From: Pistricoccus aurantiacus | GTDB taxonomy: Bacteria; Pseudomonadota; Gammaproteobacteria; Pseudomonadales; Halomonadaceae | NCBI RefSeq assembly: GCF_042682565.1 | Contig: NZ_JBHUIC010000004.1 | Reading direction: 5' to 3' (one strand) | Length of the DNA: 64,000 nt | Shown here: one piece after another, positions 34,680-41,552 of the stretch | How the letters are laid out: each line of letters starts with the position of its first letter | How positions within the stretch are numbered: position 1 is the first letter of the stretch | Position numbers and translations under genes: made by a program | The notes under the pieces: generated by a model | What the model saw: the letters and a program-made list of their open reading frames with translations, nothing else | What the model was told of the DNA's origin: nothing | The model's database searches: none

Positions 34680-35298
34680 CGATGGCTGGTGAAGGGTCTT
34701 GTTTGGATGATATGGGTCGCCGTGGATCGGCGCCCTACTGGAAGAAGCGCCAGCACCCACCGCCAGAGGCAGCCAGTAGACGACGCCAACGATGACCGGT
34801 GGATGAACTGCTAGGACGATGCACAAGCACAGCGCCAGGGAGAGCTAGGCGACAGCACCCCGAGGAAACTTCTGGATGACTTGAAGATGACGGGGTGTGC
34901 AACCCCTATGGGTGTGCATTTGCATAGGCAAACATGGTCCGGACACAGGGCCAATGCTTCCAGTCAGCCGCGCCAGCCGTGACTCCTACCCGATTTTTAC
35001 CGCAGATTTTTCCGAGCGGGTATCACTATGATCAGCCGCGAGAGCTACCCCGTGCCCCCCGTCGTTATCTGTGGGTCCCTCGCTGAACGATCCGTTTTTG
35101 GATGCACCTACCGGGAGTAAAACTTCAATAACCGGCACCAAGCTCGCCTCCAATGTTGCTCTGGTATAGCTCATAAGGTACGCCCAGGAGCCATGAGCTA
35201 TAAGGTATCTATCATTCTAGCTCAAAGGTGTTGATATTCATTGATCCAGCCCCTATGATATGAGCCATACTTAATGAGCCATGCAAAAGGGTAACTCA
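34680..35298. other. Non-coding stretch of the island (about 620 bp)
   Basis: I see no convincing gene here. The region has direct copies of ggtgtgca near 34895 and 34911, and a cctatg/catagg inverted pair around 34905-34928. Closer to the recombinase gene is the repeat cluster described at 35165-35285. Its length and repeats suit a recombination or replication control region better than a lost gene, although a decayed gene is possible. Confidence 0.5.
35165..35285 (+). promoter_or_regulatory. Inverted and direct repeats upstream of the serine recombinase, possible res site
   Basis: A perfect 10-bp inverted pair, tatagctcat (35165-35174) and atgagctata (35193-35202), is separated by 18 bases. 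Each arm is flanked by ataaggta. Further on, atgagccat occurs at 35260-35268 and 35274-35282, right before the gene. Resolvases bind imperfect inverted repeats just upstream of their own gene and autoregulate from there, which fits this layout. The exact subsite structure was not resolved. Confidence 0.45.
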
Positions 35299-35871
35299 AT
35301 GAGCAGCACCATCGGTTATATCCGCGTTAGCACCAGTGACCAGACAGTAGCAACCCAACGCCATGCAATCGAGGGACGCCATAGGATCGACAAGTGGTTC
35401 TCCGATGAGGCTATCTCCGGGGCCATCAAAGCGAAGGACAGGAAGGGTCTCAGCGCTCTGTTGGACTACGTTCGCGAAGGTGACACGCTCATCGTTTACG
35501 CCATCGACAGGCTGGGAAGGAATACCATAGACGTTCTCGAAACGGTGGATTACCTGCAATCGAAAGGCGTGGCCGTTGTGTCGCTCCGTGAGGGCTTCGA
35601 CCTGTCTACTCCAATGGGTAAGGCAATGCTCACCATGCTATCTGCTATGGCTGAACTTGAAAGGGCCAACATCAAGGAACGACAAATGGCTGGGATCGCC
35701 AGGGCCAAGGCTGAAGGTAAGGCATTAGGTCGGGCAAAGACATTCAAGGATGAGGACGTGGCTCAGTGGCGACAGGAGAATAGCGCCAGCATCAAGGCCA
35801 CAGCAGAACACTTCGACATCTCACCGGCATCCGTGAAACGGGCTTGTAGGGCAGCCAAGGTGTTAACCTGA
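35299..35871 (+). CDS. Small serine recombinase (resolvase/invertase family)
   Basis: A 190-residue serine recombinase. The nucleophile Ser is in GYIRVSTSDQ (about residue 10). The core motif YAIDRLGRNTIDVLETVDYL (about 68-87) and GKAMLTMLSAMAELERANIKERQMAGIARA form the catalytic and E-helix regions. A C-terminal helix-turn-helix (about 155-185, TAEHFDISPASVKRACRAA) binds DNA. The start at 35299 has AAGGG 7 bases upstream and is preferred to an ATG six codons earlier. The gene following it, 52 bases away, may be co-transcribed. It could resolve dimers of the element or invert a segment. Confidence 0.92.
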   Translation: MSSTIGYIRVSTSDQTVATQRHAIEGRHRIDKWFSDEAISGAIKAKDRKGLSALLDYVREGDTLIVYAIDRLGRNTIDVLETVDYLQSKGVAVVSLREGFDLSTPMGKAMLTMLSAMAELERANIKERQMAGIARAKAEGKALGRAKTFKDEDVAQWRQENSASIKATAEHFDISPASVKRACRAAKVLT

Positions 35872-35923
35872 TACTTTGAAGGTACCTATCAGGCGGGATG
35901 TTTATTTTTGCATTGGGGAATGT

Positions 35924-36712
35924 ATGGCCAAGAAAGGACCGAAAGAGAAGCAGAGCCGTGAAACCTGGGCATACTTCAGGACGGCTGGCCCGGTTACGCA
36001 GATCACATGTCATGTGCAAGGGGATTCGGTGACAATAGATGATGCCGATCCGCATCAAACCAGAACGGAGATAAGCTACGAAAGGGCTTCAGGTAAGCCG
36101 AAACGTATCTCCACGATGACCAGCCGTGACGGGGCAGCTGGTTTAGACTTCCAGGCTTACCTCATGGACAACTATCGTTACCTATGTGGTGTCGATACAA
36201 ACTACCTAGACCTCGGTGATAAGCGAATCGCCGTCACAGCGATCTATCACTGCCCTACATCCATCCAGTCAGGCACGAAAGAGATTCCAATAGAGCTCCT
36301 TGCACTCTATGTCGTGCTAGAGCCTCAATCAGGAGTGAATCCGGAGCTGATTGGCTGGCATCTCGCCCTCAAGCACCTGAAAGATCCCGGCGACGGCGGA
36401 GTCGTCGGTATGGTTGTCGATAGCGAGGCTGGCCGCATCCCCGAGTTCAACTCTCGAACGGAGTCCTTTCTGGAGGACTGCTACCTTCCACCTTACGTTG
36501 ACCTAATCTACGCTTCCGCCGACAAGAAGGACTGTGTAACGAACCACTTCATCCGCTACTGCGATCAGGCGGCTGCAATGATGCTGGCGGCTTTGAGAAG
36601 CGGGAAAGCCACGCTGCCCGAGCTGTCGCCCAGCGATACTAAGCTCTATCAGGGCATTGTAAGGGTCCGTCCCAAGAATCGGGTGATGGATTCAGGGGCT
36701 ACCCAGCCTTAG
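35924..36712 (+). CDS. Unknown protein of the tRNA-Ser island
   Basis: I do not recognise this 262-residue soluble protein. There is no signal peptide or membrane segment, and the N-terminus is lysine-rich (MAKKGPKEKQ). Acidic residues sit at the ends of likely beta-strands: Asp91 in LCGVDTNY, Asp166 in GMVVDSEAG, and Asp200/Asp203/Asp214 in ASADKKDCVTNHFIRYCDQA. This spacing and the closing D-x-A-like helix recall RNase H-fold nucleases (DUF3800-like), but that is a weak guess. The start at 35924 follows GGGGAA; upstream codons look unconserved. As the only gene in the island without an obvious DNA-transaction domain, it is the likeliest cargo. Confidence 0.7.
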   Translation: MAKKGPKEKQSRETWAYFRTAGPVTQITCHVQGDSVTIDDADPHQTRTEISYERASGKPKRISTMTSRDGAAGLDFQAYLMDNYRYLCGVDTNYLDLGDKRIAVTAIYHCPTSIQSGTKEIPIELLALYVVLEPQSGVNPELIGWHLALKHLKDPGDGGVVGMVVDSEAGRIPEFNSRTESFLEDCYLPPYVDLIYASADKKDCVTNHFIRYCDQAAAMMLAALRSGKATLPELSPSDTKLYQGIVRVRPKNRVMDSGATQP

Positions 36713-36742
36713 CAGTCGAGATAGCGTGTGGCGCCAAGATTA

Positions 36743-36763
36743 ATGTGGTAAACACATGTGATA
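36743..36763 (+). repeat. atgtggtaa repeats, possible integrase arm sites (right)
   Basis: The motif atgtggtaa (36743-36751) and its one-mismatch copy catgtgataa (36754-36763) lie 11 bases apart, 65 bases inside the right att repeat. They match the pair at 32288-32310 in sequence and in close spacing. Confidence 0.48.
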
Positions 36764-36770
36764 AATAAGC

Positions 36771-36817
36771 GAAAAGGCATGTACTCTAAGCTCTTGAAAA
36801 GCCTCGAAAACATGCCC
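36771..36817 (-). terminator. Possible terminator of tRNA-Ser
   Basis: On the minus strand the segment GGCATGT (from acatgcc at 36810-36816) pairs with ACATGCC (ggcatgt at 36776-36782), with TTTT directly after it. The loop between can form a further small stem. It lies inside the island edge, so it would have been brought by the element. Confidence 0.45.
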
Positions 36818-36827
36818 TTGAAGTCGG

Positions 36828-36847
36828 GGTGGCGGAGGGACAGGGAT
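36828..36847 (-). repeat. Right attachment repeat (attR), within tRNA-Ser
   Basis: These 20 bases form the 3' end of the intact tRNA-Ser gene and are identical to 32208-32227. The tRNA stays functional because the element carried this segment. Confidence 0.88.
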
Positions 36848-36919
36848 TCGAACCCTGGAAGGGCGTTAACCCTTGCCGGTTTTCAAGACCGGTGCATTCA
36901 ACCGCTCTGCCATCCCTCC
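36830..36919 (-). tRNA. tRNA-Ser (anticodon UGA)
   Basis: A 90-nucleotide class II tRNA including an encoded CCA. The acceptor stem GGAGGGA pairs with TCCCTCC, followed by G and CCA. The anticodon loop CTTGAAA gives anticodon TGA (36885-36883). A long variable arm (about 16 nt, GCAAGGGTTAACGCCCTT region) and the T-loop GTTCGAATC are present. It reads UCA and other UCN codons. It is the integration target of the adjacent element. Confidence 0.97.
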
Positions 36920-36931
36920 GGTCACGGCGTC

Positions 36932-36961
36932 GTATACTACCAGCCTGGACCTGTTCGTCAA
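36932..36961 (-). promoter_or_regulatory. Promoter of tRNA-Ser
   Basis: On the minus strand TTGACG (36961-36956) and TAGTAT (36939-36934) are separated by 16 bases, close to sigma-70 consensus. Transcription would begin just before the tRNA 5' end at 36919. Confidence 0.6.
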
Positions 36962-36996
36962 TAGCGAATCAGATGCCTGCTGCCAAAATGGTTGTA

Positions 36997-38703
36997 TCAA
37001 TAAGGCTTTAATCCTACCCGTGTCACCTTGTTGCCCTCCATTTCGCTGACGACCCAGTGGATGCCGTGCCAGTCCACATCGTCGCCCACCACCGGATGCC
37101 CACCGACCCGTAGCGATATGAACTCTCCCAGAGTCATATCCTGCTCGCCGGAGCTCAAGGTCAAACCATAGGCTTGAGCCACATCACCCATCAGGGCGTC
37201 GCCATCGAGAGTGAAGATACCGAAGAAGGCGCGTTCACGCTTGAGGGTAGCATCGCCGTTGAACAAGCGATTGAGCGCCGGCAAATCCTTGGAGCGTCCG
37301 ATGATGCAGATCACATCACCCAGCTTGAGACGAGTACTGCCCTTGGGATGCAGCATGGAATGCTCGCGAAACAAGGCGGAAATCAGCGCTCCGGAGGGAA
37401 AGCGCAGCAGACGTATCGGCGCATCTTCCAAGGCATCGTTTTCCACCGTGTAAACGAACATCTCGTAATCGTTCTCCGGCAGCACTCCAAGCGCCCCACG
37501 CCGGTGTGGCGTGACGCCTAGCGGCACTTCGACCTTCATCCAGCGTGCCATCAACGGTATGGTGCCCCCCTGAATCACCAGTGAAAGCAGCACCACCGCA
37601 AAGGCAACATTGAAGTAGAGCACCGAGTTTTCTACGCCGCCGATGACGGGAAAAATTGCCAGTACGATAGGCACCGCTCCGCGTAGCCCGACCCAACAGA
37701 TAAAACCGATTTCTCGCCAGCGAAACTTGAAGAAGGGCTTGATGATGATCAACACCGCCAAGGGTCGTGCAATGAAGGTCAGCACCAGAGCCACCAACAT
37801 TGCCGAAACGCCATATTCAAGCACCTCACTGGGATTCACCAATAACCCCAGCACCAAAAACAGTCCAATTTGGCTCAGCCAGGCCAAACCGTCATGTACC
37901 GGCAGAATGAAATTAAGATGCCGCCCGGGCTGATTGCCGATCATCAAACCGGCCAAGTAGATTGCCAGGAAACCGCTACCCCCTAGCGCCCCGGTCATTC
38001 CGAATACACAAAACCCCAGCGCCAGCGCTAAGAGGGAATAAAGTCCCGGCGCCAGATCCAGCCAGCGCAATAGCTTGGCGGAAAGCCAGCCGCCGCCCAG
38101 GCCGATACCAATGCCCAAACCAAATTGCGTAATTAAAAAAAGTAAGGTCTCGCCGACACCGCCAATCTCGCCCACCATCAATTCGATCAAGGTCAGCGTC
38201 AAAAAAATCGCCATGGGGTCATTGGTGCCGGACTCGATTTCAAGCGTTGCCGCGACGCGCTCGTTGAGGTTCATGCCACGACCGGATAGCAACGCGAACA
38301 CCGCCGCCGCGTCCGTGGAACCGACAATAGAGCCCACCAACAGCCCCTGAATCAGGGTTAGATCGAATATCCAGGCGGCAAAAAGTCCGACGATACCTGC
38401 AGTAACCACCACCCCTAATGACGCTAGTGAAAGCGCTGGCTTGAAAGCGACCCGAAAGGTCTTTAGGCGAGTGCGTAGCCCACCGTCGAGCAGGATCATC
38501 GCCAAGGCCAGATGGCTGATCACAAAGGCCAGGGAGTAATCATCGAACTTGATGCCCAGCACACCTTCTTCGCCGGCAAGCATGCCAAGAACCAAGAAAA
38601 TGACCAGTAAAGGCAACCCAAAAAATGACGATAAGCGGCTGGCAAGTATGCTTAGCGCAATCAGGAAACCACTAAGCAAAAAGAACGAATTGATGCTATC
38701 CAT
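36997..38703 (-). CDS. cvrA: Potassium/proton antiporter, CvrA (NhaP2) type
   Basis: A 568-residue CPA1-type cation/proton antiporter with about 12 membrane segments in the first 390 residues. It shows GSIVGSTDAAAVFALL and the ion-site motif EIESGTNDPMAIFLT (about residues 155-169), then FICWVGLRGAVPIVLAI. A cytoplasmic TrkA-C-like domain (about 400-480) and a CorC/HlyC-type C-terminal domain follow. This layout is that of CvrA/NhaP2, which expels potassium and aids survival at low osmolarity. For a halophile it would help volume control. It is a single gene, adjacent to the tRNA. Confidence 0.9.
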   Translation of the reverse strand: MDSINSFFLLSGFLIALSILASRLSSFFGLPLLVIFLVLGMLAGEEGVLGIKFDDYSLAFVISHLALAMILLDGGLRTRLKTFRVAFKPALSLASLGVVVTAGIVGLFAAWIFDLTLIQGLLVGSIVGSTDAAAVFALLSGRGMNLNERVAATLEIESGTNDPMAIFLTLTLIELMVGEIGGVGETLLFLITQFGLGIGIGLGGGWLSAKLLRWLDLAPGLYSLLALALGFCVFGMTGALGGSGFLAIYLAGLMIGNQPGRHLNFILPVHDGLAWLSQIGLFLVLGLLVNPSEVLEYGVSAMLVALVLTFIARPLAVLIIIKPFFKFRWREIGFICWVGLRGAVPIVLAIFPVIGGVENSVLYFNVAFAVVLLSLVIQGGTIPLMARWMKVEVPLGVTPHRRGALGVLPENDYEMFVYTVENDALEDAPIRLLRFPSGALISALFREHSMLHPKGSTRLKLGDVICIIGRSKDLPALNRLFNGDATLKRERAFFGIFTLDGDALMGDVAQAYGLTLSSGEQDMTLGEFISLRVGGHPVVGDDVDWHGIHWVVSEMEGNKVTRVGLKPY

Positions 38704-38840
38704 GGCGATCCGCTATTGCGTGAATAAAAAACGTATTATGTCATACCGCCTTATTCGCGGCGATGCGTAGGCAATATTACTCACTGATACTCAAGCCAAT
38801 TTGCGAACTCATGCGAGATTATTAGGGTGAAAAAGACTAC

Positions 38841-39920
38841 ATGATGGCTGTCTTGCGCTATTTGTTGCTGACGTCGTTGCCTCTACTTTTCCTGGAGCCG
38901 GTTTTTTCATCGGAACCGGTAGACTCAAGCGCCGCCCCTCGGGAGGCTTCCCAATCTCGAGCGTCTCAGACGGCGGCACTGGAAGCCTCGCAAAGAGAGA
39001 TCGCACCGCCGGAACCGATCGTCCCGCCACCCAAGCGCGAACTGCGACTGGTACTCGATTGGTATCCTGGCCCGCAGCACGCCCCGGTGTACCTGGCCAA
39101 GGCCCTGGGCTACCTGGAAACCGACGATATCGAACTGGAAATTGTCACGCCGGCGGATCCCAGCGTGCCCAGCAAGCTGGTGGCGGCTTCACGGGCGGAT
39201 CTGGCGTTGACGCGCCAGCCCAGACTGCACCTGGATATCGCCGAACAAAAGCCATTGATTCGTGTCGCCACCTTGATCGACAGCCCGCTCGCCCTGCTTA
39301 CCGTCCGAGAAGACAGCAAGATCACCGATATCGCGCAGCTGGTCGGCAAGAATATCGGCTACGCGGTGGAAGACAACCTGTCTCCGAGCCTTTCCACTCT
39401 CTTGGAAGGCGCCGAACTGGTTCTGGACGATGTGTCATTGAAAGATGTGGATTTCGGCGTGGTGCAGGCGCTGGTTCAGCAGCGAGTCGACGCAGTGATA
39501 GGTGGGCAGCGCCCCATGCTCGCCGAACAACTAAGCCGTGAAGGTGTGCTAAGTCGCGGTTTTCTGATCGAGGAACATGGCGTTCCTGCTTATGATGGCC
39601 TGATCCTGATTGCCAATCGTAACCACCTGCAGCGCCAGCGCGAAACCATCCAGCATCTGGTCACGGCGATCGAACGGGCCAGCCTATGGCTGGTCAATCA
39701 TCCGGAGAAGGCGTGGCAGCGCCTGGTTGAAGTCGAACCAAGTCTCGATACTCCGGCAAACCGACGCGCCTGGCCGGCATTGATTCGACGATTTTCCCTG
39801 AGTCCTGCGGGTCTGGACAGTCATCGCTATGCGCGTTTCGAGAAATTTCTCAAGGACCGAGGCGAGATCGAGACGCTCCACCCGGTATCTCGCCTAGCGG
39901 TGGATATCTATGCACCTTGA
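38841..39920 (+). CDS. NMT1/THI5-like ABC substrate-binding protein (orphan)
   Basis: A 359-residue exported protein with a signal peptide of about 24 residues. A Ser/Ala/Pro-rich linker (about 25-65) precedes an NMT1/THI5-like periplasmic binding domain. LVLDWYPGPQHAPVYLAKALGYL (near residue 70) is the family signature and ADLALTRQPRLHLDIAEQKPL follows. Homologues bind pyrimidine precursors of thiamine, or alkylsulfonates and nitrate. No permease or ATPase gene adjoins it, so the partner is unknown. It starts with ATG ATG. Its end overlaps the next gene tail to tail by 13 bases. Confidence 0.82.
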   Translation: MMAVLRYLLLTSLPLLFLEPVFSSEPVDSSAAPREASQSRASQTAALEASQREIAPPEPIVPPPKRELRLVLDWYPGPQHAPVYLAKALGYLETDDIELEIVTPADPSVPSKLVAASRADLALTRQPRLHLDIAEQKPLIRVATLIDSPLALLTVREDSKITDIAQLVGKNIGYAVEDNLSPSLSTLLEGAELVLDDVSLKDVDFGVVQALVQQRVDAVIGGQRPMLAEQLSREGVLSRGFLIEEHGVPAYDGLILIANRNHLQRQRETIQHLVTAIERASLWLVNHPEKAWQRLVEVEPSLDTPANRRAWPALIRRFSLSPAGLDSHRYARFEKFLKDRGEIETLHPVSRLAVDIYAP

Positions 39921-40699
39921 CGCTCGACCTCATCGAGAAAAGCGTCGACGGCGTCAAGAAATGCCTTGGGCTGTTCAACATGCAACCAATGACTTGCCTC
40001 CAACGTTACCACCTGGGCCTGGGGCAGTATCTGGCGCAGCTTGGGCAGCATGTCATCGGTCACGTAGCTGGAGCGACTGCCGCGAAGTATCAGGCTTGGC
40101 TTGTCAAAGCTGCCCTCGCCGGCGGGTTCGCCGCGAATTTCTTCATAGTCCGCCTCGATTTCATCGAGTCCTACCCGCCAGACGAGAACTCCATCAGGTT
40201 CGCTACGCATGAGATTGGTCGCCAGAAAGAGCCGCGCGTCCTTATCGTCGATAGTTTCCGCCATCAATTCATCCACCTGCTGGCGACTGTCGGGACGCGC
40301 CCGCTCGACACGGCGAAGTGCCTCGAAGATATTGTTGTGGTAGTGGCCATAGGTCACCGGCGCGATATCCGCGACGATCAGCGAGGCCAGACGCTCCGGC
40401 GCCAGCCTGGCGATGCTCATGGCAACCTTCCCGCCCATGGAATGACCCAAGAGATGGCAGCGCTCGATATTCGCCTTATCCAGCACCGCCAGCACGTCTT
40501 CCGTCATGGCCGCATAGCTCATGCCCGCCGCGTGGGGCGAACGGCCATGGTTGCGTAGATCGATCGCCACCGTGCGGTAACGACGCTGCCACTGCTTGAG
40601 CAGCGAGCGCCAGTTGTCCGCGCTACCCAGCAGACCATGAATGACGACCAGCGGCGTGCCGTCGCCGCCGCTATCGATACTGTGCAGTTCAAGTCCCAT
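39908..40699 (-). CDS. Alpha/beta hydrolase, YbfF-like esterase
   Basis: A 263-residue hydrolase. The oxyanion segment VVIHGLLGSADNW lies near residue 22 and the nucleophile elbow GHSMGG near 90. The catalytic His is near the C-terminus (EASHWLHVEQP). The sequence DLRNHGRSPH and the overall length resemble the YbfF acyl-CoA/short-ester esterases. The start at 40699 has AAAGGA 5-6 bases upstream and is preferred to an ATG seven codons earlier. Natural substrate unknown. Confidence 0.88.
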   Translation of the reverse strand: MGLELHSIDSGGDGTPLVVIHGLLGSADNWRSLLKQWQRRYRTVAIDLRNHGRSPHAAGMSYAAMTEDVLAVLDKANIERCHLLGHSMGGKVAMSIARLAPERLASLIVADIAPVTYGHYHNNIFEALRRVERARPDSRQQVDELMAETIDDKDARLFLATNLMRSEPDGVLVWRVGLDEIEADYEEIRGEPAGEGSFDKPSLILRGSRSSYVTDDMLPKLRQILPQAQVVTLEASHWLHVEQPKAFLDAVDAFLDEVERQGA

Positions 40700-40750
40700 A
40701 AAGAGTCCTTTGCTATCCATTCCGTGCCGTGAATGACTTCATGGCGGCGC

Positions 40751-41440
40751 TTACCCCGAACGATTGGCGCCAACCAGCGCCGGATCACGATCCTGTTGGC
40801 CGGTCAGCGTTACCAGGCGACGGCTCAACCAGGCCAGCAGCAGACCATAGAGTGGCAGGAAAAACATCAGGCTGATACCCAGCTTGACGGCGTAATCGAA
40901 CCAGGCGATTGCTACCCAGTGCTTGGCCATGAAGGCATCCAGGCTGGCATAGAAGGCAATCGAGAAAAACGCGAAAGTATCCGCCAGATTGCCCAGTACC
41001 GTGGATGCCGCTGGCGCCACCCACCAGGCCCGCAGCCGCCGCAGGCGATCAAAAACGTGGATGTCGAGCAGTTGCCCCAGGACATAGGCCATGAAACTGG
41101 CAAGCGCGATGCGCGCCACGAACAGGTTCCAGCTACCCAATGCTTCCAGGCCGGCGAAACTACCCTGAGGAAACACCACGGAGATTGCATAGGACACCAC
41201 CAGCGCCGGCAGCATGACTCGCGCGATGATTGCCCGAGCGGGCTCCTTGCCGAACAGCCGCACGGTCAGATCCGTGGCCAGGAAGATAAAAGGAAAGCTG
41301 AAGGCTCCCCAGGTGGTGTGCAGCCCGAACACCTCAAAAGGTAGCTGTACGAGAAAATTGCTGGCGGCGATTACCGCGATATGAAAAGCAACCAGCAGCG
41401 CCAGGCAGCGGCGCATCTGGGTGGAAGAAAGCTGAAACAT
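40751..41440 (-). CDS. yhhQ: Queuosine precursor transporter YhhQ
   Basis: A 229-residue membrane protein of the vitamin-uptake-like (QPTR, formerly DUF165) family with six membrane segments. It contains SNFLVQLPFEVFGLHTTWGAFSFPFIFLATDLTVRLFG, the family signature, and LGQLLDIHVFDRLR. It imports 7-cyano- or 7-aminomethyl-7-deazaguanine, precursors of tRNA queuosine. Its leader (41441-41478) can fold as a preQ1-I-type riboswitch overlapping the ribosome site, which supports this function. Confidence 0.9.
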   Translation of the reverse strand: MFQLSSTQMRRCLALLVAFHIAVIAASNFLVQLPFEVFGLHTTWGAFSFPFIFLATDLTVRLFGKEPARAIIARVMLPALVVSYAISVVFPQGSFAGLEALGSWNLFVARIALASFMAYVLGQLLDIHVFDRLRRLRAWWVAPAASTVLGNLADTFAFFSIAFYASLDAFMAKHWVAIAWFDYAVKLGISLMFFLPLYGLLLAWLSRRLVTLTGQQDRDPALVGANRSG

Positions 41441-41478
41441 TCAAGACCTTTTTTCTCGAGGGGTGAGGGAACCCTATG
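41441..41478 (-). promoter_or_regulatory. Candidate preQ1-I riboswitch controlling yhhQ
   Basis: Reading the minus strand, a short hairpin AGGG...CCCT has a 9-base loop TTCCCTCAC, followed by an A-rich tail CGAGAAAAAAGG. CCT in the loop can pair with AGG at the end of the tail to form the H-type pseudoknot of class I preQ1 aptamers, with a C before the closing stem in the ligand-binding place. That AGG is also the Shine-Dalgarno sequence 6 bases before the yhhQ ATG, so ligand binding would block translation. The fit is by eye. Confidence 0.6.
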
Positions 41479-41480
41479 AA

Positions 41481-41510
41481 AAGACGCCACGGCATGACCG
41501 TGGCGACGAA
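41481..41510 (-). terminator. Terminator after prpE
   Basis: A perfect 8-bp stem (cgccacgg 41485-41492, ccgtggcg 41498-41505) with loop catga is followed on the minus strand by tcttttc. It separates prpE from the yhhQ leader. Confidence 0.7.
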
Positions 41511-41552
41511 GACCGCATTATAGCGGCTGGAGGCGTGTCGAGAAAAGCCGTT

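Larger units (their letters stand above)
32208..36847. mobile_element. Integrative element in the 3' end of tRNA-Ser(UGA)
   Basis: About 4.6 kb is bounded by a perfect 20-bp direct repeat that equals the 3' end of the tRNA-Ser gene. The intact tRNA is at the right boundary and the displaced 3' fragment at the left. Inside are a tyrosine integrase next to the left end, a ParB-domain protein, a serine recombinase and an unknown 262-residue protein, all on the plus strand. Possible arm-type repeats lie near both ends. No replication, packaging or transfer genes are seen, so it would depend on other elements for movement or is a decayed remnant. Codon usage looks less G+C-biased than in the flanks. 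Confidence 0.88.

Noticed and set aside
34986..35174. A 62-codon minus-strand frame in the island gap, divergent from the serine recombinase
   Set aside because: There is no convincing ribosome site, no domain, and its start falls inside the inverted-repeat cluster.
35299..36712. A complete toxin-antitoxin or restriction-modification module in the island
   Set aside because: No methylase, nuclease motif of a known restriction family, or small toxin/antitoxin pair can be recognised; only the unknown protein remains as possible cargo.
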